Part shown: positions 33,496 to 45,118 of the stretch, in pieces
Position numbering within the stretch: position 1 is the first letter of the stretch
How the letters are laid out: each line of letters begins with the position of its first letter
Position numbers and translations under genes: made by a program
The notes under the pieces: generated by a model
Seen by the model: the letters and a program-made list of their open reading frames with translations, nothing else
Told to the model about the DNA's origin: nothing
Database searches by the model: none
Source of the DNA: Gymnopus androsaceus JB14
Taxonomy: Eukaryota > Basidiomycota > Agaricomycetes > Agaricales > Omphalotaceae
DNA: 64,000 nucleotides
Assembly (NCBI GenBank): GCA_009733575.1
Contig: ML769550.1
Coordinates: 62,001 to 126,000, forward strand
Direction: 5' to 3'

Positions 33496-36400
33496 TTACG
33501 CATCTACAGTGACTCGTAATGCATCCTCAAATGCTTTACACTTCAATCTAAGTTGATGCTTGTATAACATCAGCACCCGAATTGTTTCTGGCTTCAAGCG
33601 TGACCAACAAAGTGAGATTGTATCCTGGCCCCCAGAGAAGATGCACTCAACAGCAACTGCAGAGCCTAGCATGGAAAACTGTCATCAGATAGACATTATT
33701 ATGAATGAAGAAATACATACCAGGGATCGACATGAAGTCCCGTGCCATGCGATACAAGCGAGGAGACTCAGTCCTTTGTGCATACCACCATTGAACTGGA
33801 TCAGTTTCTGAGGATGCCCATGGTGCATCAAAGTAATGTTCCAATTCATTGCCCACATCTTCATCATCAGATGCTTGATCGTAGGCTGCAAAGTTGATAA
33901 TACCCGAATTGGTTGTTTTACTGGTGGAACTAGAGGAACGAGATGTGGTTGAAGATGTTGGATAGTTCTTATCAAAATAAGTATTAAGGGCTGTTTTCTG
34001 GTCTTCAAGGTAGGCGAGAAGATCAGGTTCACTGGCATAATCCTTCCTGAGCTTCTTGTAGTTGAAACGAGGGTCGAGAACTACCACAGGAGTCAGCAAG
34101 AAAATAGAGGGAAAAGGTTTCAACACATACGAGCAGCCCAAATATAGAATGGTGAATTGTCATACTTGTAATAATAGTCACTCAATTTACGGTGAGCATC
34201 AGTCAAGCCCAGCACTAGCTCTGGTGATGCATCAGCTGGAAGCTCTTTCAGTTTGTCTTTCAGAGTGTGCTGAAGACCCGGAAATGTAGAGTGCGTAGAA
34301 GACAGCATTGGCTTTAATGTTGTTGACATTTGCATGGTTGCGGATCGAAAATTCAATAACCAATCGGAAACTGTAGCGATTGCATCCCAGTCCCTCCGTG
34401 TGAGCTCAGCATCATGAAGATCATTATGAGCATCGATGAAGGTACCAATAAATGCATGGTATTGAAGGGCTCGGCCTGCATAAACAATTTAGCATGTAGA
34501 GATGAGATAGGTAGTAAGGTATATGTACTTAGCATCTGATGTGTTGAGGACCACCGTGTTTTCACATCAAGGATGAGCATATGAGCACCAACAATGATCT
34601 GACCTGGTGAAAGAATCTGGTACCAGTGCTGGCGGCGCTGAGGACTTGATCGCACTGAGCGGATGACTTTCCGCAACTATAACATGATCAATTGAGATGC
34701 GTTTTCACAGAATTAGAGTAGACAAACCTTGCGCACAGAGGATTTAATGCCCGACAGTGCTGGCACATTATCCTCATTATCCTCTTCATCATCGATGGCT
34801 ACTGCATCAAAATCAAGGTCCTCATCATTCGGGGTACCAGTAACAGCATCTTGATATGGTCCTGCTTTCTTCTTGCTGTCCTTTTCTATGGCACCGATCG
34901 CCTCAAGAAGCTAAGTAAAGAATTCATCAGAGAAGCTTTTCAGATTTTTAATGAAAATATATACCTTACAAACAGCAAGATGGACAGTATGTGGCATGCA
35001 GCAAAGATGTGACTCTTTTGCATTGAATGGAATGTTCAAGTCTGTACACTTGCGCTGAATTGCTTCAACTAGAGTATCGTTATTTGATGCATTGTCCATC
35101 ATAAATCCAAGCACCTAGTTGAAAAATTAATCATGCATTTGTCAAAGAGAGAAAAATGAAAATAATTACACAACCAATAAGACCATACTTCTTTAATGTA
35201 ACCCAGACCACCTCAGCTATATTATCCCCTGAATGCTCACCAATAAGTTCGTGAAAATCAATGAGCAGCTCCTCTGGATACTAGTTAGAAATTAATGGAA
35301 GTATGTTTGTGTAATTACTTACCGAGCTTGCCATTGTTTGTAATATAATGAGCAATTATTGCAATGAATGCATATCCATTTGATGATGTCCATGCATCTA
35401 GTGAGATGGATACCTTTCCCTCAAGTAGCTTTTGAAACTTGTTTAAGATCTACACCCATCCGAAAAGATAATCATACCTCAAAAAACTCTCGCAGCTCCT
35501 TCTCCATGTCTTCCCCGATTGCAATAACCCGGCGCTGAACAGCATTCGCAGACGGAACCTGCAATCAAGTGGAACAATGATGGACATAGTCAATGGAGTG
35601 CCCGGAACTCAGCGTGCTCGACTTCCTGGAATGGCTGATTGCAACTGACAATCCACTCGATTAACAGCTTCTCAAATGCAGCTTGATCCCAGTCACCCTA
35701 GTCATATATTTAAGTATGCATACATCAACAAAAACAATGGAGAAACTCACGAGCTTCTTCTCTGCTGAACGTGTTAATGCCTCACGGAGTGTCTGTTGTT
35801 GTTGAAGGGAAGATTTCACAGACTCTATATACTTCAAGAGTTCTGTGCGACTTGCAAATACTTTTTTGCCTTCAGCAACTTCAATTTCACCCTCAGACAG
35901 CTCGGATTTGCGAGTGTTTAAGGCAGTCCAGAAATCATGCATATCAGGGGCATGTGTTTTCAAGTGGCGAGTAAGACCTGTCATAAGTTATCAGCACAAA
36001 AATATAGTTATTTCATATGAAAATCACCATTAAGAGAGTAACGCATTGCTTTCGAGACTTTAAGTGCTTTCTTTGACTCTCCGTGATGGCAGCAATAGTA
36101 CTTATCACCTTGTTGATGAGTCCCATCATCAGGTACACTGGTGGCTGTGAAGAAATGCCATATAGGATTGCGATAACGCTGCAAAGTACATTAGATATTT
36201 TATGATTGAGGGAATTAACAACAAACCTTTGTCTCATTGAGTGTTTCACTGCTTGTTGTGTTTGCTGCTACTGAACTGCTGGATGCTGTGTCAGTCTTTG
36301 ATTTTTTCCGTTTTAGCTTTATAGGCTTCTTCCCAGCACAAGCTGTTCCCTCAGGGATTGTTTTGGTAGGAAGACTACATGCGAGCTAGAAAAACAACAC

Positions 36401-36658
36401 AAAAATTTAGAATAAAATAAAAACTATGTGAGACATAGTACATACCTCCTCATGTGAAATATTTCCATTTGCATCACTATCCAGCTCAGTCTCTGAATCA
36501 GTGCCCGAGTATGTGATATCCTCAGGGTCAGAAGCAGTTCCTGCTTTTTTTTTACCTCTGGACTTCACACTCTTGGTAGAAGCCTTCCATTTCTTTACTC
36601 TGAGATGTTCCTCAGGCTCTGAACCAGCATCCTGTTCGGCTCAAATCGCCTCTAACAT
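33496..36658 (-). pseudogene. hAT transposase with BED zinc finger
   Basis: Cut-and-paste transposase, multi-exon on the minus strand. N-terminal Lys/Ser-rich part, then a BED finger around NPIWHFFTATSVPDDG, KYYCCHHGESKKAL and LNGLTRHLKTHAPDMH (about 36200-35960). The core has KLLEGKVSISLDAWTS, VLGFMMDNASNND (catalytic-domain aspartates), and LILDVKTRWSSTHQML. The C-terminus has the hAT dimerisation block WWYAQRTESPRLYRMARDFM and CIFSGGQDTISL, ending VTVDA at 33496. Introns are 50-60 nt with GT-AG ends. Early in the frame, at 36641-36643, stands a TGA directly after LEAI, so this copy would make no full protein. A splice at about 36710/36755 could join it in frame to the exons upstream. The chromovirus lies upstream of the transposase core. 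Confidence 0.78.
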
Positions 36659-37594
36659 GCGCGTATTCTTGCCTCGAGATGGACATGTTGAAGGCCCTAA
36701 AGTCTAATTTAACATATGGATGTGGAGATCAGAGAGAATTGCAACTCGTACCGGGTTCATTAGCACCAGGATCAACCCCAAAGTCAATTTCATCCACTTC
36801 CTTAAGACTTCCATCCGAATTCAGTGCACATTGTTCCCAACTGTTTGCTTCAGCAAGTGCTTCATGGGGGTTAAGTTTACAAAGTGGGAAATGAAGCATT
36901 ACACTACTTACATGGTGTGCCACCCAGGAGACGTGGTGAAATAATAAAATGACTGGATGCCTGAACACAAAGTTGCCTCATAGTGTTGCAATTTTGAAGC
37001 GGCTGCCAAGTCCCTGATAAGTACATGTTACCATGCTCTTCACAGCATGCATAGTTGCGTTGACATATTGCCTCCCTGATATCCAGGACAGTTGTATCAA
37101 GAGTAACAACTGTAGCCAGTTCATTTGATACATAATAAACACTTTATGCTACAAAACTCACCAAGAGCAAGAGTATTGGCAGCTGTGTTAAGATTGACAA
37201 AGACTGTGAACTGACTACTTCTGAGTCTGAGACCTGTTTCTTCATTAGTGCATGAAATATTAATATACATATTAAGACACATACCTGGTGGAGAGTTGAA
37301 TGTGGGAGTCACTCTCATGGAGCCAAGAAGATACTCATACCAACTTGTATGATGAGGTGGCGAATAAATCTTCAGCAGCCGGTCTAGTCTCATATGGGAG
37401 ATATGATCACAGCAAAATGTCCACGGTATTGCAAAGGTTTGATATTGTACTACACTTAAGGCATGAGGACGAAACCAGTTCACTGTAGGACATGTAAGTA
37501 AGTGGAATATTGTGCTTTGTAGCACTCACAGAGACACAGACACAGTATGAACCAGTACACATAAAATGTGTAAACGAGAGCATGGTGAGCTGAC

Positions 37595-38050
37595 TGTCAG
37601 CGACTAGTTCCCCACAACACGAGGTACCAGGCATCACGACTTCCGACTTAGGCAAAGACAAGAACGATGAGGAAAAGAGAAGAAGATGATATTGAGAACT
37701 AGGAGATATTGACGAGATTGAAGCTAAGGACTATGCTACAGCTACAACTACTTATATACTAAAGTATGAACCCTAAGCCCTATACCCTATACCCTGACCT
37801 TGTGGTAACAATGCATGAAACAATAAAAGACAACAAGTAAATGACAATAAGTAATGATAGGTCGATTGTACAAGTATGGACATGCTAGCATGTGTTATGA
37901 TCGGAAATAATCATACTCTGATCGACAGAACTTAATTAGTACAGCCGCACGTCTAAACAAGCGCGCACTTATGTAAATATACAAGAGTAAATAAAGGAAA
38001 ATGATAAGAAATAATACCATGTGTCTGATAAGATAAGAACGTTCGTAACA
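37595..38050 (-). repeat. Chromovirus 3' LTR
   Basis: 456 bp. By eye it differs from the other LTR at only two positions, both inside the last 15 bases (GAACGTTCG here, GAATGTTTG there), and both are CpG in this copy and TpG in the other. It holds runs of CCCTATACCCTATACCCTGA (about 37782). Confidence 0.9.
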
Positions 38051-39511
38051 TTACCCCCTCTTTAAGACACGATTTCCACATCGTGCAAGCTTTGTAGTCA
38101 TGGATTCAGTCGGTATGGAAGTTGGGACGGGTGTCATTAATGATTCAGGAATGGGGCGGAAGAGGTGTTTGGGAAATAATGACATGGGTATTTCGAGTTT
38201 TCGGATGTCTTTTGGGCATGGTTTCAAAGGGTTTTTATTATGGAAATCCTTAATAGCATCCTTTGCTTTGTCGAGATTTGATACTGGTTCCCATGTCATT
38301 TCATGTGGTCCATATCCTTTCCATTTGACCTTATACGACACCTTCTTGCTTCTTTTATTTTCCTTCGAATCAACTATTTCTTTGACTTCGTATTCTGGTT
38401 CTTCTCCTTCGATCTCTACGGGAGGTGGATTGGTATTTCGGGGTTGGTTTGGAAATTGTGGAGGATGGTATGGTGTGAGGAGGACTTCGTTGAAAATGTT
38501 ATGAATGTTTCTCCATGTTTTTGGGATTTTGAGTTTGTATGAACTACAGCCAACTTTCTCTAGTACTTCGAAAGGTCCAAAACATTTGTCATCCAACTTC
38601 TTCATTGGACGACTTGTTGTAATGTTTATTCCTTCAAGCCACACCTTGTCTCCAACTTTGTATTCTCTTGACTCGCTATGTTTTTTGTCATAGTAGCGAG
38701 TCATGTCTTCAGCCGCTTTCTTTAGCGCTGATCCTACTTCGTCTTGTACTTTCTTCATACTATCGGCAAACTCTTGGGCTGAGGGGTTAGAGGACTTTTC
38801 TTTTGGTGCAGTGCCTTTATAGGGATGACGGCCCATGTCGGCGAAGAAGGGAGTAACTTTCGTAGTGGAGTGTACTCGATCGTTGCATGCAAATTCGGCT
38901 GTGGGTAACCATTCATGCCAATCTGACTGGTGGTAATTGATGAACAAACGAAGATAGTGTTCAGTTTCTTGGTTTGTTCTTTTGGTTTGTCCATTAGTCT
39001 GAGGATGATATGCCGTTGTAAAGTTTGCTTCGATTCCGAGTTGTTTGTAGAGTTCTTTCATAAAACCTGAATGGAATTGTGGACCTCGATCATGTACAAT
39101 CTTTCGGAAAAGGCCATGAATAGGAAAGATTTTTTCTCTATACATTTGTGCCATGCCTTCTGACGTTAACGACATATGAGTGGGAAGAAGTCTAATTCGT
39201 TTTGTATAGTGATCAGCGAATACAGCAATGGCATTGAATCCTCCTGCTTCCGGTAGTTTTCCAATCAGATCTACTCCTACGAATTCCCAAGGTCCAGATG
39301 GTATATTATGGGGATTAAGATGTCCGACAGGTTTGTTTCGATGAATTTTCGTGGCTTGGCATTTTTCACATCCTTTTATGTACATTCGGATGTTGTTTCC
39401 CATTCCCGGCCACCAGTAATTACAAGTGACTAACTCCCACATTTTATATTGACCTGGATGTCCTCCGAGGATTGAGTCGTGGTGTTTTTGTATGATTTCT
39501 CCTTGTAATTC
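38051..39511 (-). pseudogene. Chromovirus integrase with chromodomain
   Basis: C-terminal part of pol. An H-H-C-C zinc domain (HHDSILGGHPGQYKMWE then CEKCQATK), the DDE core with VGVDLIGKLPE (first Asp), KIVHDRGPQFHSGF (second Asp), then YHPQTNGQTKRTNQE, where the lysine stands in place of the catalytic glutamate (normal Q-T-E-R; codon 38981-38983). The C-terminus has KVWLEGINITTSRPMKKLDD and a chromodomain (YEVKEIVDSKENKRSKKVSY, KVKWKGYGPHEMTWEPVSNL). The open frame runs from 39442 or further up, interrupted by the TGA at 39512-39514. A chromodomain usually guides integration to particular chromatin. Confidence 0.88.
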
Positions 39512-41994
39512 TCAGTTCTTTGGGACGTAGATGTGATTCTTCCACATAACAATTCCACCGTGTTCATTAGCCCAGTACTTGTCTTTTCCGTTTAGAGCTT
39601 CGACTACTGCTTTGTCCATGTTATTGACATACTTTTTGATTTTGTCAATTATGGCATCTTCTGGACTCTCAGTTTCACAGATTATATTGATGAAAAACTC
39701 GGGTTTTAGAACAGTGATGTCTTTGTTGTCATTCACCCCCATCTCAAGGTTTGTCATCCTTGACAAGGCATCTGCCTTTCCCATCAAAGTTCCTGGTTTG
39801 TGATGAAGAATGAATTCATACTTGGATAGTTCCGTAACCCAGCGTGCTTGTCGTCGATTTAGCTTCTGGGGTTTACGGAAGTATTGGAGATTCTGGTGAT
39901 CGGTCCATATTTCAAATGGTTCTCAAGTGCCCATGAGATACTGGCGCCATTCCGATAATGAATCCATAATAGCCATCATTTCTTTATCATAGATTTCGTA
40001 ATTTCGTTCAACATCATTGAGAGAGCAAGATCTAAAGGCTACCGGTCTCCATTTTTTATCTACCTGTTGGGATAATACAGCACCATTGGCAAAGTCGGAT
40101 GAATCGGCTTCTACTCGGAATTTCCCATTGTCTAAGGGAATTACTAGTGTAACATCTTCAGCAATTCTCGTCTTTAGAGTTTCGAAGGCTTGAAATTCTT
40201 CAGGACCCCATGACCATTCTGCATTTCAGTGAGCTTGCTAAGTGGTCTGGCAACGTGACTAAATCCTCGGATGAAGCGTCTAAAGAAGTTACAGAATCCT
40301 AAAAAGGATTGTATGTCGCGTTTCTTCTTTGGGATTGGCCAGTCTTTGACTGCTTTGACTTTCTTTGGGTCCATTTTCACTTGTCCATTTCCGACGATAA
40401 TTCCAAGATAGTCAACATGAGGTGATTCGAATGTACACTTTTCCGGTTTCAAGTAAAGACCGTTTTCTTCAAGGATTTTAAGGACTTCATGTACAATGCG
40501 ACAATGTTCTTCAATAGTATTTGTGAATATGAGAATATTGTCCATATAAACGATTACGTGTCCTTCATCAATGAGACGTTTCAGGATGTGATTCATGAAT
40601 GCTTGAAATGTTGCGGGAGAGTTTGTGAGACCAAAGAACATAACCGTTGGTTCGAACAACCCTCGATTAGTCCTAAATGCGGCTTTCCATTCATCACCAT
40701 CCTTGATCCGAATATTGTTGTATCCCCATTGAATGTCCATTTTTGTAAAAACCTTGGTGTCTTTGAGCTTATCGATTAGTTCTTGGATTAGAGGAAGTGG
40801 ATAATGGTTTTTAATCGTCATGTCGTTGAGTTTCTGATAATCCTGAACTGGTCGTAAAGCACCATCTTTTTTTTTGACAAAGAAGAACGGTGAAGCCATT
40901 GGTGAATTTGATGGACGAATGCGTCCTGATCGTAAGTTTTCTTCTAGGAATTCATCCAATGCCTTTTGTTCATCAAGATTCAGAGGGTAGACTTTGCAGT
41001 CAACAGGGTTAGAACCAGGTGTGAGTTCAATGGCATGATCCCATGGTTGTCGCTTAGGAAGTTCATCAAATCCTTGTTTATTGAATACAGCAGGGTGTTC
41101 TTTAACGTATTGATCTGCTGTAGAGGGTTCTGACATGGTGCGTATATGTCCGTGATCTTTGACATAACCTTCCCAATCGAATATAAAAAGTCTTTCCCCT
41201 TCTTCTAGACGATTGAGGGAGGTTCCTTCTTCCGGATTTAGCCACCAAGGGATGTAACCACAGCGAGTGGGACAGCGATCAAATGTAATGGTAGAGTTTG
41301 TCCAATCTATGCTAGGATTATGTTCTCTAAGCCAGTCGAGACCAATGAATATATCGGTGTTTCCAAGGTTGATAACTCCGAATTCTATTCTTTCCACATG
41401 GTCTCCGATGACTAGATGAACTTCTGCCATTGCTTTGATTGATCCGCCGGCGTTTAAAGTACCATCAGCATTGTATACGGTAATTTTGATTGGGAGTTTT
41501 CGAATCGGGATGTTATGCTTTTCAACAAATTCTTTATTGATGCATGATCCGGTTGCTCCACAATCTAGAAGTGCGTCTGCTTCTATTTGATTGCCCTTCG
41601 TGATGTCTTCAATGATGACTGATAGTTTAAGATCCTTGCCTTTTGTACCTCTTACGAAATGTTTTCATTTGAAGTTGTTGACCGCTTCAATTGCATCAGG
41701 TACCGACAGTTTTCTTATTTCCATTACCATTTGATCCGTTATTTCTCGTCGTCGGTTATTAGGGACCCAGGTCCGTAGTTCTCCGATTGCTCGAGAATTG
41801 TTTGATGTCCGTATACAATTGACCAGCCATTCTGAGGAATTCAGGGCAAACCTTACAGGGTTTTCAGTCTTTTTTGGAGATGGCAAAATGGGAGTAGATT
41901 CAGGTGTATTTATTGTGTATGAAATACCACTATCTACATATATAGAGCTGTCTATGTCCGAAACTGACTGATACTCAACATGACCTGTGTTCAC
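39512..41994 (-). pseudogene. Chromovirus protease, RT and RNase H
   Basis: Protease: EADALLDCGATGSCINKEF, where D-S-G is D-C-G (common in fungal Gypsy). RT: open from 41430 to 40174 with PSNSPMASPFFFVKKKDG, RPVQDYQKLNDMTIKNHYPL, TKMDIQWGYNNIRIKDGDEW, and VIVYMDNILIF, where YMDD reads YMDN (second Asp to Asn, codon 40537-40539). After a one-base loss near 40230 the RNase H follows (EADSSDFANGAVLSQ, WTDHQNLQYF). In-frame TGA codons at 41665-41667, 39923-39925 and 39512-39514 interrupt the polyprotein. Not functional. Confidence 0.88.
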
Positions 41995-43125
41995 TGTTGA
42001 GATTTCACAAAACCCCAGAGCTTCCCAAGCTCTGCCTGATCTTCCTCATTCAATGCCGTAAACACCTGGCGTATCGTTTCTCTTTTATTCGGGCAGTCCC
42101 TCTTCATATGTCTGGGTTGTCCACACCCGAAGCACTTGAATGGGCCTCGTGCTCTGCCTCGATCCAACTCCATTGGTTGGCCGCTTCCTCCATAGGTGAC
42201 ACCAGTGCCATCCTGTCAATGAGGTTGTGGTGTTTGTGGAGCTGCTTTAGGTGCCTGCACTTGAGTCTGAGGAGTGGTTTTTGGGGTGGTGCCATGAGTT
42301 TGTATTTCCGAAGCCCCAATTTCTGGTTGCTTTGTTTCTTTGATGCCAAAGGTTGTTGAGTTTGACAGTTCTTTTCTTCCAGCCTTGGAAGGTAGTTGGG
42401 AGATTACCAACGCTATAGATGCTGTCGATAATGGGTTTGTTTACCACACGTTCTATTTTCTGTAGGACGTGTGGTGCATCTTTGTTGTACTGCGCCATAT
42501 TGACCAGTACTTCAAAACGTTCAAAGAACGTTGAAACCGTCTCGTCTTTACCTTGACGAGCTCTTTCAAATTTCTCTCTGGCATCGGCATGTCTTGCTGT
42601 GTCCAGATATCTTTCGTCGAGTATAGTAATAAACTTGGCCCACATCGAGTTCCAGCGTAGTCTGACGTAATTATACTCTCATTGGTAGTAATTCTCTACC
42701 CAGTCCCGTACTTTCTCTCCTTCCATATAGGAGAGAGCAATGTTGATCCATTCTGTGTCAGTTCGGACTTTGTTCTTTTTGTCACTCAGCCACATGCTGA
42801 GTTTTCTCTTCCATTCTTGGTAACTTTCTTTTTTGCCTTTAAACATTGGCGGTTCCTTCAAGAGAGATTTTCCAGTAACGGAAACTGAAGAGGTGGGTGG
42901 TTCGGTTTGGAGTTCACCGGGTTCTTCTCCTGGTGCAATGATCTCAAATCCTCTATTATGGAGGAAGCTTATCATCTCATCAAATTGAGATGGTGGAGCA
43001 TGTTGTGATACATTAGGATTGAGTTGTGGGACGGATGGTATATATGAGTCCCGGAGTTCGGGATGTTCATAGGGATCATTTTGGAGGGGGGATGAAGAAC
43101 GAGATCTTTGTCCTTGTTGAGACAT
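41991..43125 (-). pseudogene. Chromovirus gag
   Basis: Structural protein of the retroelement. N-terminus MSQQGQRSRSSSPLQ; capsid-like part LLKEPPMFKGKKESYQEWKR through ITILDERYLDTARHADARE and VVNKPIIDSIYSV; C-terminal CCHC knuckle CFGCGQPRHMKRDC. It is broken by TGA at 42679-42681, a frameshift near 42385 and TGA at 42216-42218. Start chosen at the first ATG, which follows the LTR by about 630 bp of leader with no other gene. Confidence 0.8.
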
Positions 43126-43754
43126 AGTGGCTATGGTTGGTGGTGTAAGGGTAGTAGGCGTAGTGGTTTGATTGGATGGAGTAATAGGTCTGGAATTACG
43201 AGCTCGATAGGTCGTGCGATCCAGAATGGTGAGAGGTGAATGTGATCAACAACTCTCGGAATATAGAATGATGAAAAGGAAGATAAAAGAAAATAGAAAG
43301 GTGAAGGAATAGGAATGTGATAAAGTGGATATAACGCAAATGCGTAAAGGTCGCGTGAAGAGTGTTCACAAACAGTCTTTGCACTTGTCTTGCTGACTTA
43401 GCACGGCTCTCCGACTAGGAATGGAGCAACGTTCCGTGCGCTATGACCCCTCTCCAAAGATTGGTTATCAGTCAAAAGCTTTCGACTACCAGTACTACGA
43501 GTCGGGCTCAACGTTACTCGTGTTGTACTATAGGTGTCTATAAGTCTAATTGGGTGCAAAGATCTGTAAGGCAAAAGGTTGGTAGAACGGTGAGTGTAGT
43601 GTGCGGGATGAAAGAACTATGATTGCGTAGCGTGGAATACAAAACGTGAAATCTTGAGTAGCAAGAAATCACAACAATATCGAAGAGTACTGTTGACCAG
43701 TATTAACGATGAGCAACGATCCGTGATGAGTGGAAGAGAGTAGCTTCAATCTTC

Positions 43755-44210
43755 TGTCAGCGACTAGTTCCCCACAACACGAGGTACCAGGCATCACGAC
43801 TTCCGACTTAGGCAAAGACAAGAACGATGAGGAAAAGAGAAGAAGATGATATTGAGAACTAGGAGATATTGACGAGATTGAAGCTAAGGACTATGCTACA
43901 GCTACAACTACTTATATACTAAAGTATGAACCCTAAGCCCTATACCCTATACCCTGACCTTGTGGTAACAATGCATGAAACAATAAAAGACAACAAGTAA
44001 ATGACAATAAGTAATGATAGGTCGATTGTACAAGTATGGACATGCTAGCATGTGTTATGATCGGAAATAATCATACTCTGATCGACAGAACTTAATTAGT
44101 ACAGCCGCACGTCTAAACAAGCGCGCACTTATGTAAATATACAAGAGTAAATAAAGGAAAATGATAAGAAATAATACCATGTGTCTGATAAGATAAGAAT
44201 GTTTGTAACA
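43755..44210 (-). repeat. Chromovirus 5' LTR
   Basis: 456 bp, identical by eye to 37595-38050 except for two C-to-T changes near 44200-44204. Being upstream of gag on the minus strand, it would act as promoter. Confidence 0.9.
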
Positions 44211-45118
44211 CTGACAGGATACCACAAATGGTATCAATCAGAACAAGGATGGGAATGCTGGAGTGACACAAATAAGCAAATATGCTAGAGACCGCCACCA
44301 GTAATGGTAGAAGAAATATTGAGAATGCCGAAATGAAGAACAAATAGGGCGACCGAGAAATTGAATGCTTAGTGGTAGGCTGTAGAACACCACGCGTTTC
44401 ACGGCCATTGCGATCTGTAAAAGTATGCAATTTTTAGCTGAATGTTGAGCAAAGTAAGTAAGAGAGATGAAGACATACTTTCAGTAATATGTTCTCAGGC
44501 AAAAGGTGTCATCACGACACAACACAATTTTTTTGTTCAGACTGAGCTTTCTTTATAGGTATTGGGCTCGGTGTACCAGGGAACAGATCTATGTTTCGAT
44601 TCGCCACTAGGCGGTACATGCAGGGTCAGGCTTCATTAATTTTCGATACACCAATGTAGGTTGGTCAACCTTGGGCATTTCCCTCAAATAGTGGTTGTAA
44701 ACCTTTGCGGAATGATACAAGATAGAAAGTTTTCGCATTACAATATAAAGGGCAATGTGGTATCAAAGAACTTATAAAAGCCATTGGAAAAATCATTGAG
44801 CAATGGGCAGTTCAACTCCTGTGTCAACGCCGCCTGTGTCAACGCACCCTGCACCATTTGTGCGCCACGCCCTTACTACATACAGAAAACCGCAAAAAAG
44901 TGGTCTGATTTTGGGTTTTTACGGGCCATACATGACCCGTATACGGCCGTATTTGTATGGTAAGTGTACAGTATACTGCAGTGCCACACCTGTAACTGTA
45001 AATTATCTTTGAGATCCCTATACAGGATGGGTACGGCTACCCGTATACCGTACCTGTAAAGCCGTACTATACGGTTACGGTGGGGATCCCTAATCTCAAC
45101 AGACATGAGCCATGAGCC

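Larger units (their letters stand above)
37595..44210 (-). mobile_element. Gypsy chromovirus with intact LTR pair
   Basis: LTRs of 456 bp at both ends, target duplication CTGAC (37590-37594 and 44211-44215), genes on the minus strand: gag with zinc knuckle, protease, reverse transcriptase, RNase H, integrase, chromodomain. The polypurine tract (AAAGAGGGGGTAAT, reverse strand) lies next to the left, 3', LTR. The order and chromodomain place it among the chromoviruses of the Tf1/MarY1 kind. Coding parts have several TGA stops and at least two frameshifts. Confidence 0.92.
36715..44530 (-). pseudogene. Second hAT-borne gene, interrupted by the chromovirus
   Basis: The exons fall in two places on the minus strand, before and after the inserted chromovirus. 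First part: 44500-44216, start MTPFA followed by an in-frame TGA (44495-44497), a donor at about 44480, then a polar stretch and a strongly hydrophobic segment YLFFISAFSIFLLPLLVAVS. After the insert (37594-36720): LRLRSSQFTVFVNLNTAANT, a cysteine-rich exon REAICQRNYACCEEHGN, and an acidic exon SDGSLKEVDEIDFGVDPGAN. I do not recognise the protein; one or more membrane spans and a Cys-rich part are visible. It may be cargo or, through the splice noted for the transposase, its N-terminal extension. Confidence 0.45.
33327..45092 (-). mobile_element. hAT transposon, 11.8 kb, split by a chromovirus
   Basis: Terminal inverted repeats TAGGGATCTCCACTGTAC (left) and TAGGGATCCCCACCGTAAC (right, reverse complement) enclose a BED-finger hAT transposase. 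The flanks are a perfect 8-bp duplication ATCTCAAC (33319-33326 and 45093-45100), the size expected of hAT. Subterminal regions on both sides are rich in the short motif TACGGGTACGG/CCGTATACC. Without the nested chromovirus (37595-44210) the element is about 5.1 kb. Confidence 0.88.

Noticed and set aside
40489..40779. Plus-strand open frames across the chromovirus and hAT
   Set aside because: They are antisense shadows of the pol and transposase frames, which have clear domain content.
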